From NCBI GenBank assembly GCA_002340255.1, contig DDLS01000152.1:1-41269 (forward strand): a stretch of DNA of 41,269 nt, in the 5' to 3' direction. The position numbers and the translations under genes were made by a program. Shown here in pieces: positions 23,875 through 32,452 of the stretch (within the stretch, counting starts at the first letter, position 1; each line of letters begins with the position of its first letter). Under the pieces are notes generated by a model. The model was not told the DNA's origin and searched no databases. It saw only the letters and a program-made list of their open reading frames with translations. This DNA comes from Cyanobacteria bacterium UBA2566. Its GTDB lineage: Bacteria; Cyanobacteriota; Cyanobacteriia; Cyanobacteriales; Desertifilaceae.

Positions 23875-25791
23875 ATGCGTGTTACTACCCTTTCTCTCTG
23901 GCTCTTAGCGACTTTAGCTTCCTTGAATTTAATGCCGGTTGCTTATGGGGCGAATCCTTCAGAAGTAAGGCTTGCCCAAACTCAAGCGCAACCGAAACCT
24001 TCGCCGGCACCGGCTCCTGCTGCTCCCCAGGGAAATGCTGGCTTATCAGAGCAAGATTTAAACACCCTCAAGGAGGTGATTGAGCAAACGGTGGAGCAGA
24101 CAGTAAATGAGAAGTTTGCCCAAGAACGTGCCAGACAAGAAATTGAGTGGCAAGCGCAGTTATCGGAGGTGGATGATATTCGATCGCGCCTGAATCAGTT
24201 GATGCTGTTAATGGTGATATTTATTGGCGGAACCGTTGTTTTGTTGCGCTTTATGCGTAGCAGTATGATTGGGCAAATCGTTACCGAGGTGAATCGCCGG
24301 TTTGAAGATCTTAATCAGCCAGAAAGCCATCTTCAACAGTATACCGACATGGCTCGCCAGTTGGTTGAGGATTTGACAACTCAAATTGAAGCAGCAAAAA
24401 CCGAGCGTCAACGGGGATACCAGAATGTCAACCAAGAGGTTTTGGAATTAAAAGAGTCTGCTGGAACTATCCAGGAAGTACGCCAAGATTTGGTTAAACA
24501 ACTGCAAGGGTTAGGAGAGGATCTGAAGCGAGAACTGGGTAAAATTCGCCAGGGAATCAATCCTCGTCGGGTGTCTGGGGTTTCGGAAATTGCTTTTTTA
24601 GAGGATTTAGTAGAGTCAGATCGGCAAGAAGGGATAGTTTTATCCTTTGATTTAGAGAAGTTGGATGAAAATCAGCTTTTTGTCACGGCTCAAGAGTGTG
24701 TGGATCAGGGGAATTTATTGGCAGATGAGGGGTTATATGAGGAAGCGGTAGCCCTTTATGAGCAGGTACTAGAAACACAACCGGAGTCTTTTGAAGCGTG
24801 GTATGAGCGGGGAAAGACTTTGGTAAAGTTGCATCGTCATCAAGAGGCGTTAACGTCCTATGAGCAGGCGTTATTTTTAGAGTCGGATAATGGTGAGGTT
24901 TGGTACCACAAGGGATTAGCACTGATGCTAACCGATCGCCCCTTAGAAGCGGTAGAGGCATTCAATCGCGCTCTGGAATTGAATCCTGACGGAGCAGAAA
25001 TCTGGTATTGTCTAGGAAATACGCTGCTGAAGTTAGACCGCTATCCGGAAACTGTAGAAGCCTATGAACGGGCAATTTCCCTGCAACCGGAAGATACGGA
25101 AGCTTGGCATAACCAGGGGGTAGCGCGGGAAAAGTTAGGACAGTTTCAGGAGGCGATCGCCTGTTACGATCGCGTAATGGCGTTGGATGGGGATAAGGTG
25201 GAACCTTGGTTTCATCGGGGCAATGCTCTAGAAAAATTGGAAGAATATGAGGAGGCAGTTGAAGCCTACGATCGCGCAATTTCACTGTATGAAGAACAAG
25301 AAGATCGCTCAGAAAAGACGCTCTTAAGCACTATTTGGTTTAATCGAGGCACAACATTAGCTCAGTTAAAACAGTATGAGCAAGGTTTAGAATCCTACGA
25401 TCGCGCACTTCAAGTTAACCCCGACGATCCGCAAATTTGGTGTGCGCGAGGGGAAATCTTAGAGCGCATTCAACGATATGAAGAAGCAGTGGATGCCTAC
25501 GATCAGGTATTAACCTTAGAGCAAAATAAACATCAAGCTTGGCGACATCGGGGCATTTTATTGGAAAAGTTACGCCGGTTTGAAGAGGCGATTTCGTCCT
25601 ACGATCGCGCCATTCAGTTGGAGGAAAATGATTATGAAGCTTGGCGCGGGAAAGGGACAGCTTTAGCTGAATTACAGCGCTACCAGGAAGCGATTTCTTG
25701 TTTTAGTCAAGCCTTACAGATTCAACAAAATTTGGGAATTACACCTACAGAAGAAGATATTGTCCAACCCTTTTCTCCTAGGTTAGGTTAA
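23875..25791 (+). CDS. membrane-anchored TPR-repeat protein
   Basis: 638 aa from ATG 23875. The open frame starts at a GTG (23812) or ATG (23854), but a signal peptide begins cleanly at MRVTTLSLWLLATLASL and ends around VAYGA. Next come a Pro/Ala/Gln-rich linker, a coiled coil, one transmembrane helix (about 109-126, ending LLRFMRSS), more coiled coil, then about ten tetratricopeptide repeats to the end (units such as EAWYERGKTLVKLHRHQEAL and AWHNQGVAREKLGQFQEAI). The basic residues after the helix suggest the TPR region faces the cytosol as a protein-binding scaffold. The partner is unknown. Confidence 0.78.
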   Translation: MRVTTLSLWLLATLASLNLMPVAYGANPSEVRLAQTQAQPKPSPAPAPAAPQGNAGLSEQDLNTLKEVIEQTVEQTVNEKFAQERARQEIEWQAQLSEVDDIRSRLNQLMLLMVIFIGGTVVLLRFMRSSMIGQIVTEVNRRFEDLNQPESHLQQYTDMARQLVEDLTTQIEAAKTERQRGYQNVNQEVLELKESAGTIQEVRQDLVKQLQGLGEDLKRELGKIRQGINPRRVSGVSEIAFLEDLVESDRQEGIVLSFDLEKLDENQLFVTAQECVDQGNLLADEGLYEEAVALYEQVLETQPESFEAWYERGKTLVKLHRHQEALTSYEQALFLESDNGEVWYHKGLALMLTDRPLEAVEAFNRALELNPDGAEIWYCLGNTLLKLDRYPETVEAYERAISLQPEDTEAWHNQGVAREKLGQFQEAIACYDRVMALDGDKVEPWFHRGNALEKLEEYEEAVEAYDRAISLYEEQEDRSEKTLLSTIWFNRGTTLAQLKQYEQGLESYDRALQVNPDDPQIWCARGEILERIQRYEEAVDAYDQVLTLEQNKHQAWRHRGILLEKLRRFEEAISSYDRAIQLEENDYEAWRGKGTALAELQRYQEAISCFSQALQIQQNLGITPTEEDIVQPFSPRLG

Positions 25792-25805
25792 CTGCTGTAT
25801 TAATT

Positions 25806-25899
25806 ACAGCGCTTTGCGCTGGGGAATAGGGAATAGGTTGATGGTACATGGAGAGAGAGGATTCAAGCTTGTGTTTCATAACGCAAGCAAAGCACTGTA
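25806..25899. repeat. small element bounded by near-perfect 12-bp inverted repeats
   Basis: ACAGCGCTTTGC (25806-25817) and GCAAAGCACTGT (25888-25899) are inverted copies with one mismatch, about 94 bp overall, in the spacer between the convergent TPR and ABC ATPase genes. Heptamer-like GGGAATAGGGAATAGG lies inside. It could be a palindromic repeat unit or a weak bidirectional terminator. Confidence 0.45.
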
Positions 25900-25907
25900 T
25901 GAATTGA

Positions 25908-26915
25908 TTAATTATTAATTGGATTGGCTAACCTGTCCTCGACTAAATGACAGGCAGCGCCATGTTTGTCTGATATTTGTGTCCAAATGGGTTCAACGGT
26001 TTTACACCGAGATTCAGCCACCGGACAACGGGTATGAAAACGACAGCCAGAGGGGGGATTTACCGGAGAAGGAATTTCTCCCAAAAGGCGAATGCGCGAT
26101 CGCTCATCATCGGGATCGAGGGGCGGAATTGCTGACAGTAAGGCTTGCGTATAGGGATGACTGGGGTTAGAAAACAGTTGGTGCGTGGGCGCAATTTCCA
26201 CAATTTGACCCAAGTACATCACCGCCACTACATCACAGAAATGGGCAATCACCGAGAGATCGTGGCTGATAAACAAGAAGGTTAAATTCATATCTTCTTG
26301 TAGTGCTTTTAACAAATTGAGGATATTGGCTTGAATGGAAACATCGAGGGCTGCTACTGACTCGTCAGCGACCAAAAAACTGGGCCCGGAGACTAGGGCG
26401 CGGGCGATCGCAATTCGCTGTCGTTGCCCCCCCGAAAATGCATGGGGAAATCGCCGCAAATGCTCCAAATTTAACCGACAATGCTCCGCAACCTCCCTGA
26501 CCCTCTGATTCGTCTCTTGGCGAGTTTTCGTCAGTTGCATCGCCTCTAGCGGCTCGGCAATAATATCCCGCACCGTCATCCGGGGAGACAGGGCAGCATA
26601 GGGATCTTGAAAAATCATCTGTGCCTCGCGGCGCAAGGCTTTTAATCGCTCCCCTTCCAACTTGGCGATACTTAAAGGCACATCTGCCACCTTAAACGTA
26701 ATCTCGCCCCCCGTAATCGGAGCCGCCTTCAGAATCGCCCGTCCTACGGTTGTTTTCCCGGAACCTGACTCTCCAACTAAGCCAAAAATTTGACCCGGCA
26801 TAATATCAAAACTCACCCCATCCACCGCTCGCACGATTTTGGGTTTACCATGCAAAAATCCCCCGCCGACGGGGTAGTGAACTTGTAAATTACGAACCGA
26901 TACCAGTGGAGTCAT
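25908..26915 (-). CDS. OppF/DppF-type peptide ABC transporter ATPase
   Basis: 335 aa from ATG 26915 (MTPLVSVRNL); a TTG four codons earlier is less likely. Walker A is GESGSGKTT (48-56), the signature FSGGQRQRIAIARA and Walker B FLVADESVAALD, with Ser replacing the usual Pro after DE. The C-terminal oligopeptide-transporter region carries the cysteine pattern CRFHTRCPVAESRC. It energises uptake of peptides or nickel-type ligands together with an OppD-like ATPase and two permeases. It is the last gene of the minus-strand transporter operon but is separated from its partner by 672 bp that hold an antisense Uma2 gene. Confidence 0.9.
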   Translation of the reverse strand: MTPLVSVRNLQVHYPVGGGFLHGKPKIVRAVDGVSFDIMPGQIFGLVGESGSGKTTVGRAILKAAPITGGEITFKVADVPLSIAKLEGERLKALRREAQMIFQDPYAALSPRMTVRDIIAEPLEAMQLTKTRQETNQRVREVAEHCRLNLEHLRRFPHAFSGGQRQRIAIARALVSGPSFLVADESVAALDVSIQANILNLLKALQEDMNLTFLFISHDLSVIAHFCDVVAVMYLGQIVEIAPTHQLFSNPSHPYTQALLSAIPPLDPDDERSRIRLLGEIPSPVNPPSGCRFHTRCPVAESRCKTVEPIWTQISDKHGAACHLVEDRLANPINN

Positions 26916-27013
26916 AATAATTAACAATTAATAATCAAATAATGGGAGATGTCTTTAAGTTTCTCATTTACATTTAAGGTCAATATACACCGATTTAGAT
27001 CAAAGGAGTTAAG

Positions 27014-27574
27014 ATGACACAAATCCTTACCCAGACCCTTACACTGCAAGAATTCTTGCAACAGCCAGAAACAAAACCAGCGAACGAGTATATTAATGGA
27101 GAAACTATCCAGAAGCCCGTGCCCAAAGGAAGACATAGCCGTTTACAGGGTAAACTTTGCGCGACAATTAATCAAGCCTGTGAAGAAGCACAAATTGCCT
27201 ATGCTTTTCCAGAATTAAGGTGTAATTTTGGCACGCGATCGCTCGTTCCAGATGTCTCCATATTTCGTTGGCATCGAATCCCCTTTACCTCGGATGGTGA
27301 AGTTCCCGATAACTTTAATCTTCCTCCCGATTGGAGCATTGAAATTCTTTCCTCCGAACAGCGTCCGAATAAAGTCTTGGGTAATGTTCTGTATTGCTTA
27401 GAGCAGGGCAGTGAGCTAGGTTGGTTTATCGATCCAGGCGATCGCAGTATCTTGTGTTTCATGCCTCAGCAACAACCGATTTTATGTCAAGGCGATCGGG
27501 TGATTCCAGTTTTAGACGATCTCAACCTAACGCTCACAGTTAACGAAGTATTTAGCGGGTTGAAAATGGTGTGA
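27014..27574 (+). CDS. Uma2-family (DUF820) putative restriction-like endonuclease
   Basis: 186 aa, the family length. The PD-(D/E)XK-like residues are Asp80 in LVPDVSIF, Glu110 in WSIEILS and Lys120 in RPNKVLGN. Uma2 proteins are strongly expanded in cyanobacteria and predicted to be nucleases, often linked to mobile elements; the exact role is unknown. AAGGAG at about 27003-27008 is a good RBS. It lies on the opposite strand between two ATPase genes of a peptide transporter operon, which suggests insertion into the operon. Confidence 0.85.
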   Translation: MTQILTQTLTLQEFLQQPETKPANEYINGETIQKPVPKGRHSRLQGKLCATINQACEEAQIAYAFPELRCNFGTRSLVPDVSIFRWHRIPFTSDGEVPDNFNLPPDWSIEILSSEQRPNKVLGNVLYCLEQGSELGWFIDPGDRSILCFMPQQQPILCQGDRVIPVLDDLNLTLTVNEVFSGLKMV

Positions 27575-27587
27575 ATAACTCTGCCGG

Positions 27588-28601
27588 TTAGGCACTTTCT
27601 TCTAACACTTTTTCTTCCAGTAAATGACAGGCGGCGTGATGGTTGGGATGGGCAAGAGTTGTTCTTGGAACATGGGTTTGACAATGGGTAGTAGCTTGGG
27701 GACACCGGGTGTGGAAGACGCAACCGGTGGGACGTTCGAGAGGGCTAGGGATATCTCCGGGAATCGGCATGAGGGGCGCATCGCGAGCATCTAATCGAGG
27801 AATAGCTTCAATTAGACCTTGGGTATAGGGGTGTTTGGGTTCCCGGATAATGGAGCGCACGGGGCCAATTTCCATCGCTTTACCGAGATACATCACCATC
27901 ACATCGGTGGAAATCTGGGAAATTACCGCTAAGTCATGGGAGATAAAGAGAATTGCCATGCCAAATTCTTGTTGTAGTTCAGCCAAGAGGTCTAGAATCT
28001 GAGCTTGAATGGTGACATCAAGGGCTGTGGTGGGTTCATCAGCAATGAGTAGAGCCGGACGCATGACTAGAGCAGAAGCAATCATGGCGCGTTGGCGCAT
28101 TCCTCCAGAGAGTTGAAAGGCATATTGGTCAATTCGTAACTCTGGGTTCGTCATTCCTACGCGGTCTAACATGGCGATCGCCATTTCTCGCGCCTGTGTC
28201 CGATTTACCTTATGATGGAGGCGAATCCCCTCAATCATTTGATTGCCAATGGTATACAAGGGCGAAAACGCTGCCGAAGGCTCCTGAAAAATCATGGCAA
28301 TTTCACCGCCACGAATTTGATTTAAAGTCTTGCTTTTTTCCGGCAGTTGGGCAACATCAAAGGTTTCTCCCTGTTTATTGCAGTAGAAAATATGGGAGCT
28401 GGGGTCAATTTCCGCATTACCGGGCAATAGGCGCATCAGGGCTTTGGTGGAAACTGATTTACCCGAACCCGACTCGCCCACAATACCCAGAGTTTGACCG
28501 GGTTTAAGGGAGAAGGACAAGTCATCGACGGCAGTTATTTTACCTTCATCGGTGCGAAAGCGGATGGAAAGATTAGAAACAGTGAGTAAGGAATCAGTCA
28601 T
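27588..28601 (-). CDS. OppD/DppD-type peptide ABC transporter ATPase
   Basis: 337 aa. Walker A GESGSGKS (42-49), signature LSGGMRQRAMIASAL and Walker B LLIADEPTTALDVT are all intact. The C-terminal region has the CVFHTRCPQATTHC cysteine pattern of oligopeptide transporters. It acts as the second ATPase of the pump. The ATG is 40 bp after the OppC-type permease stop. Its downstream partner gene is displaced by the antisense Uma2 gene. Confidence 0.92.
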   Translation of the reverse strand: MTDSLLTVSNLSIRFRTDEGKITAVDDLSFSLKPGQTLGIVGESGSGKSVSTKALMRLLPGNAEIDPSSHIFYCNKQGETFDVAQLPEKSKTLNQIRGGEIAMIFQEPSAAFSPLYTIGNQMIEGIRLHHKVNRTQAREMAIAMLDRVGMTNPELRIDQYAFQLSGGMRQRAMIASALVMRPALLIADEPTTALDVTIQAQILDLLAELQQEFGMAILFISHDLAVISQISTDVMVMYLGKAMEIGPVRSIIREPKHPYTQGLIEAIPRLDARDAPLMPIPGDIPSPLERPTGCVFHTRCPQATTHCQTHVPRTTLAHPNHHAACHLLEEKVLEESA

Positions 28602-28641
28602 AGTGTTGGGGAATGGGAGATAGGGGAAATTACATTACCTA

Positions 28642-29784
28642 TTACCGTCGAATGCCAGAATAGGGGTCGGCAGCATCTCGCAAACCATCACCGAGGAGAG
28701 TGAAGGACAGGACGGCGACGACGAAGAAGATTAGGGGAATGAAAAACCAGGGGGTAAGCTGGATGGCTTGGACGGTGGTCATTTCTTGCAGGAGAACACC
28801 CCAGGACATGGTAGGTCGTCGCAAACCTAGGCCGACAATGGAAAGGGCAGTTTCATCAAGGATGCGGTAAGGGAAGTTAATCACCAATTCGACAATAATG
28901 TAACTGGCAAAACCGGGAAGGAGGTGACGCGTGACGATACGCCAACCACTTGCTCCACACAGTTGAGCAGCAAGAACATATTCTTCTTCGCGGGAAGCGA
29001 GTAAGTATGAACGGATACGCCGCGCTAGGGTGGGCCAGTTAACCAGTCCCATAACTAGGGTCATGGCAAAATAGACTTGTTGGTTTGACCAGTCACGGGG
29101 AAACATGGCGGTGAGGGCCATATATAAAGGTATGGGAGGAATGACGCGTACTAAGTTAGTAAAGGCTTGAATGACGGTATCCACCCAACCGCCGATATAG
29201 CCAGCAACTCCCCCAAAGAAGAGGCTGAGAATAAAGGAAATCATGATGCCTAAGAAACCGATGGTGAGGGAGGTGCGGGTGGCAAACATGACGCGACTGA
29301 AGAGGTCAAGACCGCTAGAGTCTGTACCAAAAAGATGTACTTTGCCTCGGTCTACGCCGAAAAGATGGCGATCGCCAGGTATAATGCCGAAAAGCTTATA
29401 TTCTCCTGCCTTGTGAAAGAAGCGCAGGTTACGCCGCACGGGTTTTCCATCTTCTTCAATAATTTCAACGATATAGCGCTTTTCCAGAACACTGTAACCA
29501 CTGGTCATGTCATGGACAAAGGGCCAAAGCTGACATCCGGCACTGTCGCACAATCGGATCAGTTGGGGCGGCCCTGCGGTATAGTCAGGATTGCGATCAT
29601 CTGCCAGCCCGGAGTAGGGCGCTATGAACTCAGCAAATAAAGCAATGATGATAAACAGGCTCAGAACTGCTCCCCCCAAAGCTGCCAGGCGGTTGGTCTT
29701 AAAGCGCGACCAAAAGAGTTGCCATTGGGACGCGGTATAGTAATCTTCTTTGTTCTGTTTAATGTTACTTATCGGTTGATTCAT
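28642..29784 (-). CDS. OppC/DppC-type ABC transporter permease
   Basis: 380 aa inner-membrane permease. The first helix (about 34-54) is followed by a long periplasmic insertion (about 55-165; repeated HLFG phrases around LFGIIPGDRHLFGVD, then VHLFGTDSSGLDLFSRV), then five helices. The EAA loop is visible as EYVLAAQLCGASGWRIVTRHLLPG. The C-terminus ends in the conserved GDGLRDAADPYSG. The gene overlaps the OppB-type permease by 4 bp (ATGA), a tight operon junction. Confidence 0.9.
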   Translation of the reverse strand: MNQPISNIKQNKEDYYTASQWQLFWSRFKTNRLAALGGAVLSLFIIIALFAEFIAPYSGLADDRNPDYTAGPPQLIRLCDSAGCQLWPFVHDMTSGYSVLEKRYIVEIIEEDGKPVRRNLRFFHKAGEYKLFGIIPGDRHLFGVDRGKVHLFGTDSSGLDLFSRVMFATRTSLTIGFLGIMISFILSLFFGGVAGYIGGWVDTVIQAFTNLVRVIPPIPLYMALTAMFPRDWSNQQVYFAMTLVMGLVNWPTLARRIRSYLLASREEEYVLAAQLCGASGWRIVTRHLLPGFASYIIVELVINFPYRILDETALSIVGLGLRRPTMSWGVLLQEMTTVQAIQLTPWFFIPLIFFVVAVLSFTLLGDGLRDAADPYSGIRR

Positions 29785-30806
29785 CGTCCTTTTAACCTCA
29801 CCCTAGGGTCAATGGCAACTACCAGCAGGTCAGAGAGAAAGTTAGCAGCGATAATAATGCTGGTGACACAAACTAAAATTCCGGCGGCTGTGTTTTGGTC
29901 AGCATCCAGGAAGGCGAGGAGGAGTTCTTGACCCAGTTCTCCTAAAACAAGAATAGAGGCCACGATAGGAAGTTCGTTAAAGGAACGGGCAAAGTCAAAA
30001 CCAATGGTCGAGACAATCGGCATCACAGCATGACGAGCAGGATATTTTATTAACATGGGCCAACCCGATAATCCTTTTGCTCGTGCCGCAGTGACGTAGA
30101 GTTTGCCTAATTCATCTTTCATTAACCCGCGCATGGTTTGCAGTTGGAAAGCGGTGGTAGACCAACCCAAGACCAGCAGAGGAATATAGGCATGGCCGAG
30201 GAAGTCGAGGAATTTGGCAAATGACCAAGGTTCATCGCGATAGGCTTGCGAGACTAAGCCGGTTACGTCTAGGTTAAAGACAAAGGCATTAAGCATCAGG
30301 AGGACAAGGGCGATCGCAAAATTTGGCAGCGCCAGTCCCAAATACGACAATAACGTAACCATGCCATCAGCGATTCCCGATTTCCTCGTGGCCACCCAAA
30401 TCCCCACCGGAATAGCAACAATGTAGGAAAATAACATCGCGCCAACCACCAAGACAAAGGTATAGAGAAATTTCCCTTGAAGCAGGGTATTAACGGAAGT
30501 TTCTACCCGAAAGGCAGGGCCAAAATCGAAGCGCGTGACCACATTCCACAGCCATTCCCCATAGCGAACTAAAAAGGGTCGGTCTAATCCCAAATTGGCC
30601 CGAACTTGGTCAATTTCTGCTTGGGTAATCGTCACTCCCGTCCCCGAATATTTGCGGAATAGCTCCCGCTCGGCATAGTCTCCCGGCATTAGCTCAATCA
30701 GAGCATAAATCATAAAGGAGACAGCCAATAACGTTAAAATTGCTACAATAAGCCGTCCAGCCAGAAAGCGCCAAAACGCCTCATTGTTCGCACCAGATAA
30801 CAGCAT
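29781..30806 (-). CDS. OppB/DppB-type ABC transporter permease
   Basis: 341 aa from ATG 30806 (a TTG one codon upstream is also open). Six helices, the first at about 15-35, and the EAA loop YVTAARAKGLSGWPMLIKY. It is the first gene of the four-gene minus-strand operon OppB-C-D-F. No substrate-binding protein gene lies in this cluster, so it must be elsewhere. The divergent spacer at 30807-30998 should hold the promoter. Confidence 0.9.
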   Translation of the reverse strand: MLLSGANNEAFWRFLAGRLIVAILTLLAVSFMIYALIELMPGDYAERELFRKYSGTGVTITQAEIDQVRANLGLDRPFLVRYGEWLWNVVTRFDFGPAFRVETSVNTLLQGKFLYTFVLVVGAMLFSYIVAIPVGIWVATRKSGIADGMVTLLSYLGLALPNFAIALVLLMLNAFVFNLDVTGLVSQAYRDEPWSFAKFLDFLGHAYIPLLVLGWSTTAFQLQTMRGLMKDELGKLYVTAARAKGLSGWPMLIKYPARHAVMPIVSTIGFDFARSFNELPIVASILVLGELGQELLLAFLDADQNTAAGILVCVTSIIIAANFLSDLLVVAIDPRVRLKGR

Positions 30807-30998
30807 CAATTCTCGATAACCCTGTTTGGTTTCGTCTCAGACTTCTATACATTTACCGCACAAGTTTAAACAGAGCGTAAAGACAAGGTTAACATTAGGC
30901 TTTGCTGGAGACATGATTAACAATTAACAATAGGTCTGGGTCGTTGGTAATCAGCGCTATACAATCAAAAGCATTCCTAGAGCATGAGGTTAAGTGTG

Positions 30999-31313
30999 AT
31001 GAAGCACATGGTTGAGTTTTCTTTAGACGAGGGGGAATGCATCTTTGTGGAAGTGGAAGAAGCAGAACCCGTAGACGATCGCATCGGTATCGCTCCCCAG
31101 GTTACCACAAGAGGGCAACGCAGCTTTGAGGCGGCGATCGCCAAAATCAAGCCAGTAGCGAATACCGTTATCCGTCAAGTCCGCAGCTTGAACGAGCCAG
31201 CCGATGAAGTAGAAGTCAAGTTTGGACTGAAAATGAGCGCGGAATTCGGTGCGGTGATTGCATCAGGGAATGCCGAAGTACATTACGAAATTACACTGAA
31301 GTGGAAGCAATAA
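30999..31313 (+). CDS. Trypco1 (trypsin-co-occurring domain 1) protein
   Basis: 104 aa from ATG 30999, which has TGAGGT (30985-30990) as a well-placed SD; an ATG at 30984 and a later one at 31008 are also open. The pattern MVEFSLDEGECIFVEVEE, then SFEAAIAKIKPVANTVIRQVRSL, then EPADEVEVKFGLKMSAEFGA and a last strand EVHYEITLKWK matches the CU044_2847/Trypco1 family. In many genomes this small domain accompanies trypsin-like peptidases and ATPases in predicted defence or conflict systems. Here it stands alone, divergent from a transporter operon. Confidence 0.75.
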   Translation: MKHMVEFSLDEGECIFVEVEEAEPVDDRIGIAPQVTTRGQRSFEAAIAKIKPVANTVIRQVRSLNEPADEVEVKFGLKMSAEFGAVIASGNAEVHYEITLKWKQ

Positions 31314-31320
31314 TTGCCCC

Positions 31321-31355
31321 ATTCCCTATTCCCCATTCCCCATTCCCCATTCCCT
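31321..31355. repeat. five tandem ATTCCCC heptamers
   Basis: Five contiguous 7-bp units ATTCCC(C/T) lie in the spacer after the Trypco1 gene. They are of the short tandemly repeated type known from cyanobacteria. Related heptamers occur at 21415-21444. Confidence 0.8.
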
Positions 31356-31454
31356 TAGGAAAATGGGAAAGATGGCAAGACTACATTATATTAAGTTATA
31401 GGGTGCGCGATATTATGGAAGAGTCCTTAGCTGAAGAGCTTCATCCTTTCACCC

Positions 31455-31937
31455 ATGGTCAATTCAACCCATTCTTCTCCCTCTCTCTCTTCTGAAACCT
31501 TTTCTGAAGTCTCCAAGTCTCTCTCTCCCCTCATTCTCGAGGAATGGCCAGTTTTAGACTCTGAGCAATTATCCGAAAGCCAAACAGATTTAGAGGCAAC
31601 TATCCAATATATTGCCAGTCGTACAGAACGGACAAAAGCTTTAATTCGCCGGCATTTAGCAGAACTTTATCAGGTTTGGCAAACGGACTCAGCCAATGGA
31701 CAGGATAACCCTTCCACCTCAGAACCCTCCAAATCTCCGGTTTTATCCCAGGTCGATCAAACCCTGAAACTCTTAGAAAAACGTACCGAAAAATTGGTTG
31801 CCCAATTTGAAGAGGATGTCCTCCCGAAGGTGAGTGAAAAGGCTAAAGAACATGTGGGAACCAGTTTATTAACCGCATTGGGCGTTGGCTTTATTCTGGG
31901 ATTACTGGTCGCAGGAGGTGGGCGTGGCCGTTCATGA
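31455..31937 (+). CDS. YqjD/ElaB-like (DUF883-type) membrane-anchored protein
   Basis: 160 aa. A Ser/Glu-rich N-terminus precedes a helical region (about 45-130, ATIQYIASRTERTKALIRRHL and KLLEKRTEKLVAQFEED). The C-terminus is one transmembrane segment (SLLTALGVGFILGLLVAGG) with a short basic GRGRS tail. This order, a helical stalk then a C-terminal anchor, resembles the YqjD/ElaB ribosome-hibernation-linked membrane proteins. The match is by architecture only. It overlaps the next gene by 14 bp. Confidence 0.6.
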   Translation: MVNSTHSSPSLSSETFSEVSKSLSPLILEEWPVLDSEQLSESQTDLEATIQYIASRTERTKALIRRHLAELYQVWQTDSANGQDNPSTSEPSKSPVLSQVDQTLKLLEKRTEKLVAQFEEDVLPKVSEKAKEHVGTSLLTALGVGFILGLLVAGGGRGRS

Positions 31938-32328
31938 ACTCTTAGATGGCCTACAAGTTTACCTCACCCGTGGGGTGCGTTTGCTGCGAGTGCTGGTTGA
32001 CATGCACCAAGACCTGGCTGTGCGGGAAGCGACCCAAGAACAGCAACGATTAATTCAGGGACTGTTGATCTTACTGGTGGGAACCGGCCTATTAATGACT
32101 GGAATTGCCCTGTTGCAAGTGACCGTTGTGGTGACTTTACAGCATTTAGGACTGGGTTGGTTGGCTGCTATTGCTCTGACGGCCCTGGTAGACTTGCTAT
32201 TTGGCCTGATCTTAATGCAATGGGGGTCTCAAAGATTACAAGGTCCCTACATGCGCGAAACCCGCGATCGCCTCCTGAAAACGACTCAAACGTTACTGCA
32301 AGATGACCCGGATGCCGGTTATTTCTAG
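31924..32328 (+). CDS. YqjE-like phage-holin-family (DUF1469-type) membrane protein
   Basis: 134 aa from GTG 31924, placed 5 nt after a perfect AGGAGG (31913-31918); an open frame reaches a TTG at 31885. An amphipathic N-terminal part (HELLDGLQVYLTRGVRLLRVLV) is followed by two hydrophobic helices (about 51-80 and 84-106) and a polar tail. This is the usual YqjE partner of a YqjD-like gene, and the two overlap here. Confidence 0.65.
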   Translation: MAVHELLDGLQVYLTRGVRLLRVLVDMHQDLAVREATQEQQRLIQGLLILLVGTGLLMTGIALLQVTVVVTLQHLGLGWLAAIALTALVDLLFGLILMQWGSQRLQGPYMRETRDRLLKTTQTLLQDDPDAGYF

Positions 32329-32394
32329 TGCTGTTTCTAGTAGCGTAGTGGGCTGTCTCATCTAAAGTAGGGTATTGGGTACAATTCGTTGTAA

Positions 32395-32429
32395 GGCTTT
32401 AGCGCTCTGAATATTTTAGCGCTAAAGCC
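32395..32429. terminator. perfect 12-bp palindrome between convergent genes
   Basis: GGCTTTAGCGCT (32395-32406) and AGCGCTAAAGCC (32418-32429) pair perfectly around an 11-nt loop. It lies between the holin-like gene and aspC, which converge. No U-tract is present on either strand, so it is a terminator-like hairpin or a dispersed palindromic repeat. Confidence 0.6.
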
Positions 32430-32452
32430 CCTACTCTCAGGAATCAGTCTAA

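Noticed and set aside
31301..31495. 64-codon frame across the heptamer repeats
   Set aside because: It is created by the ATTCCCC repeat (PFPIPHSPFPIP) and overlaps two real genes.
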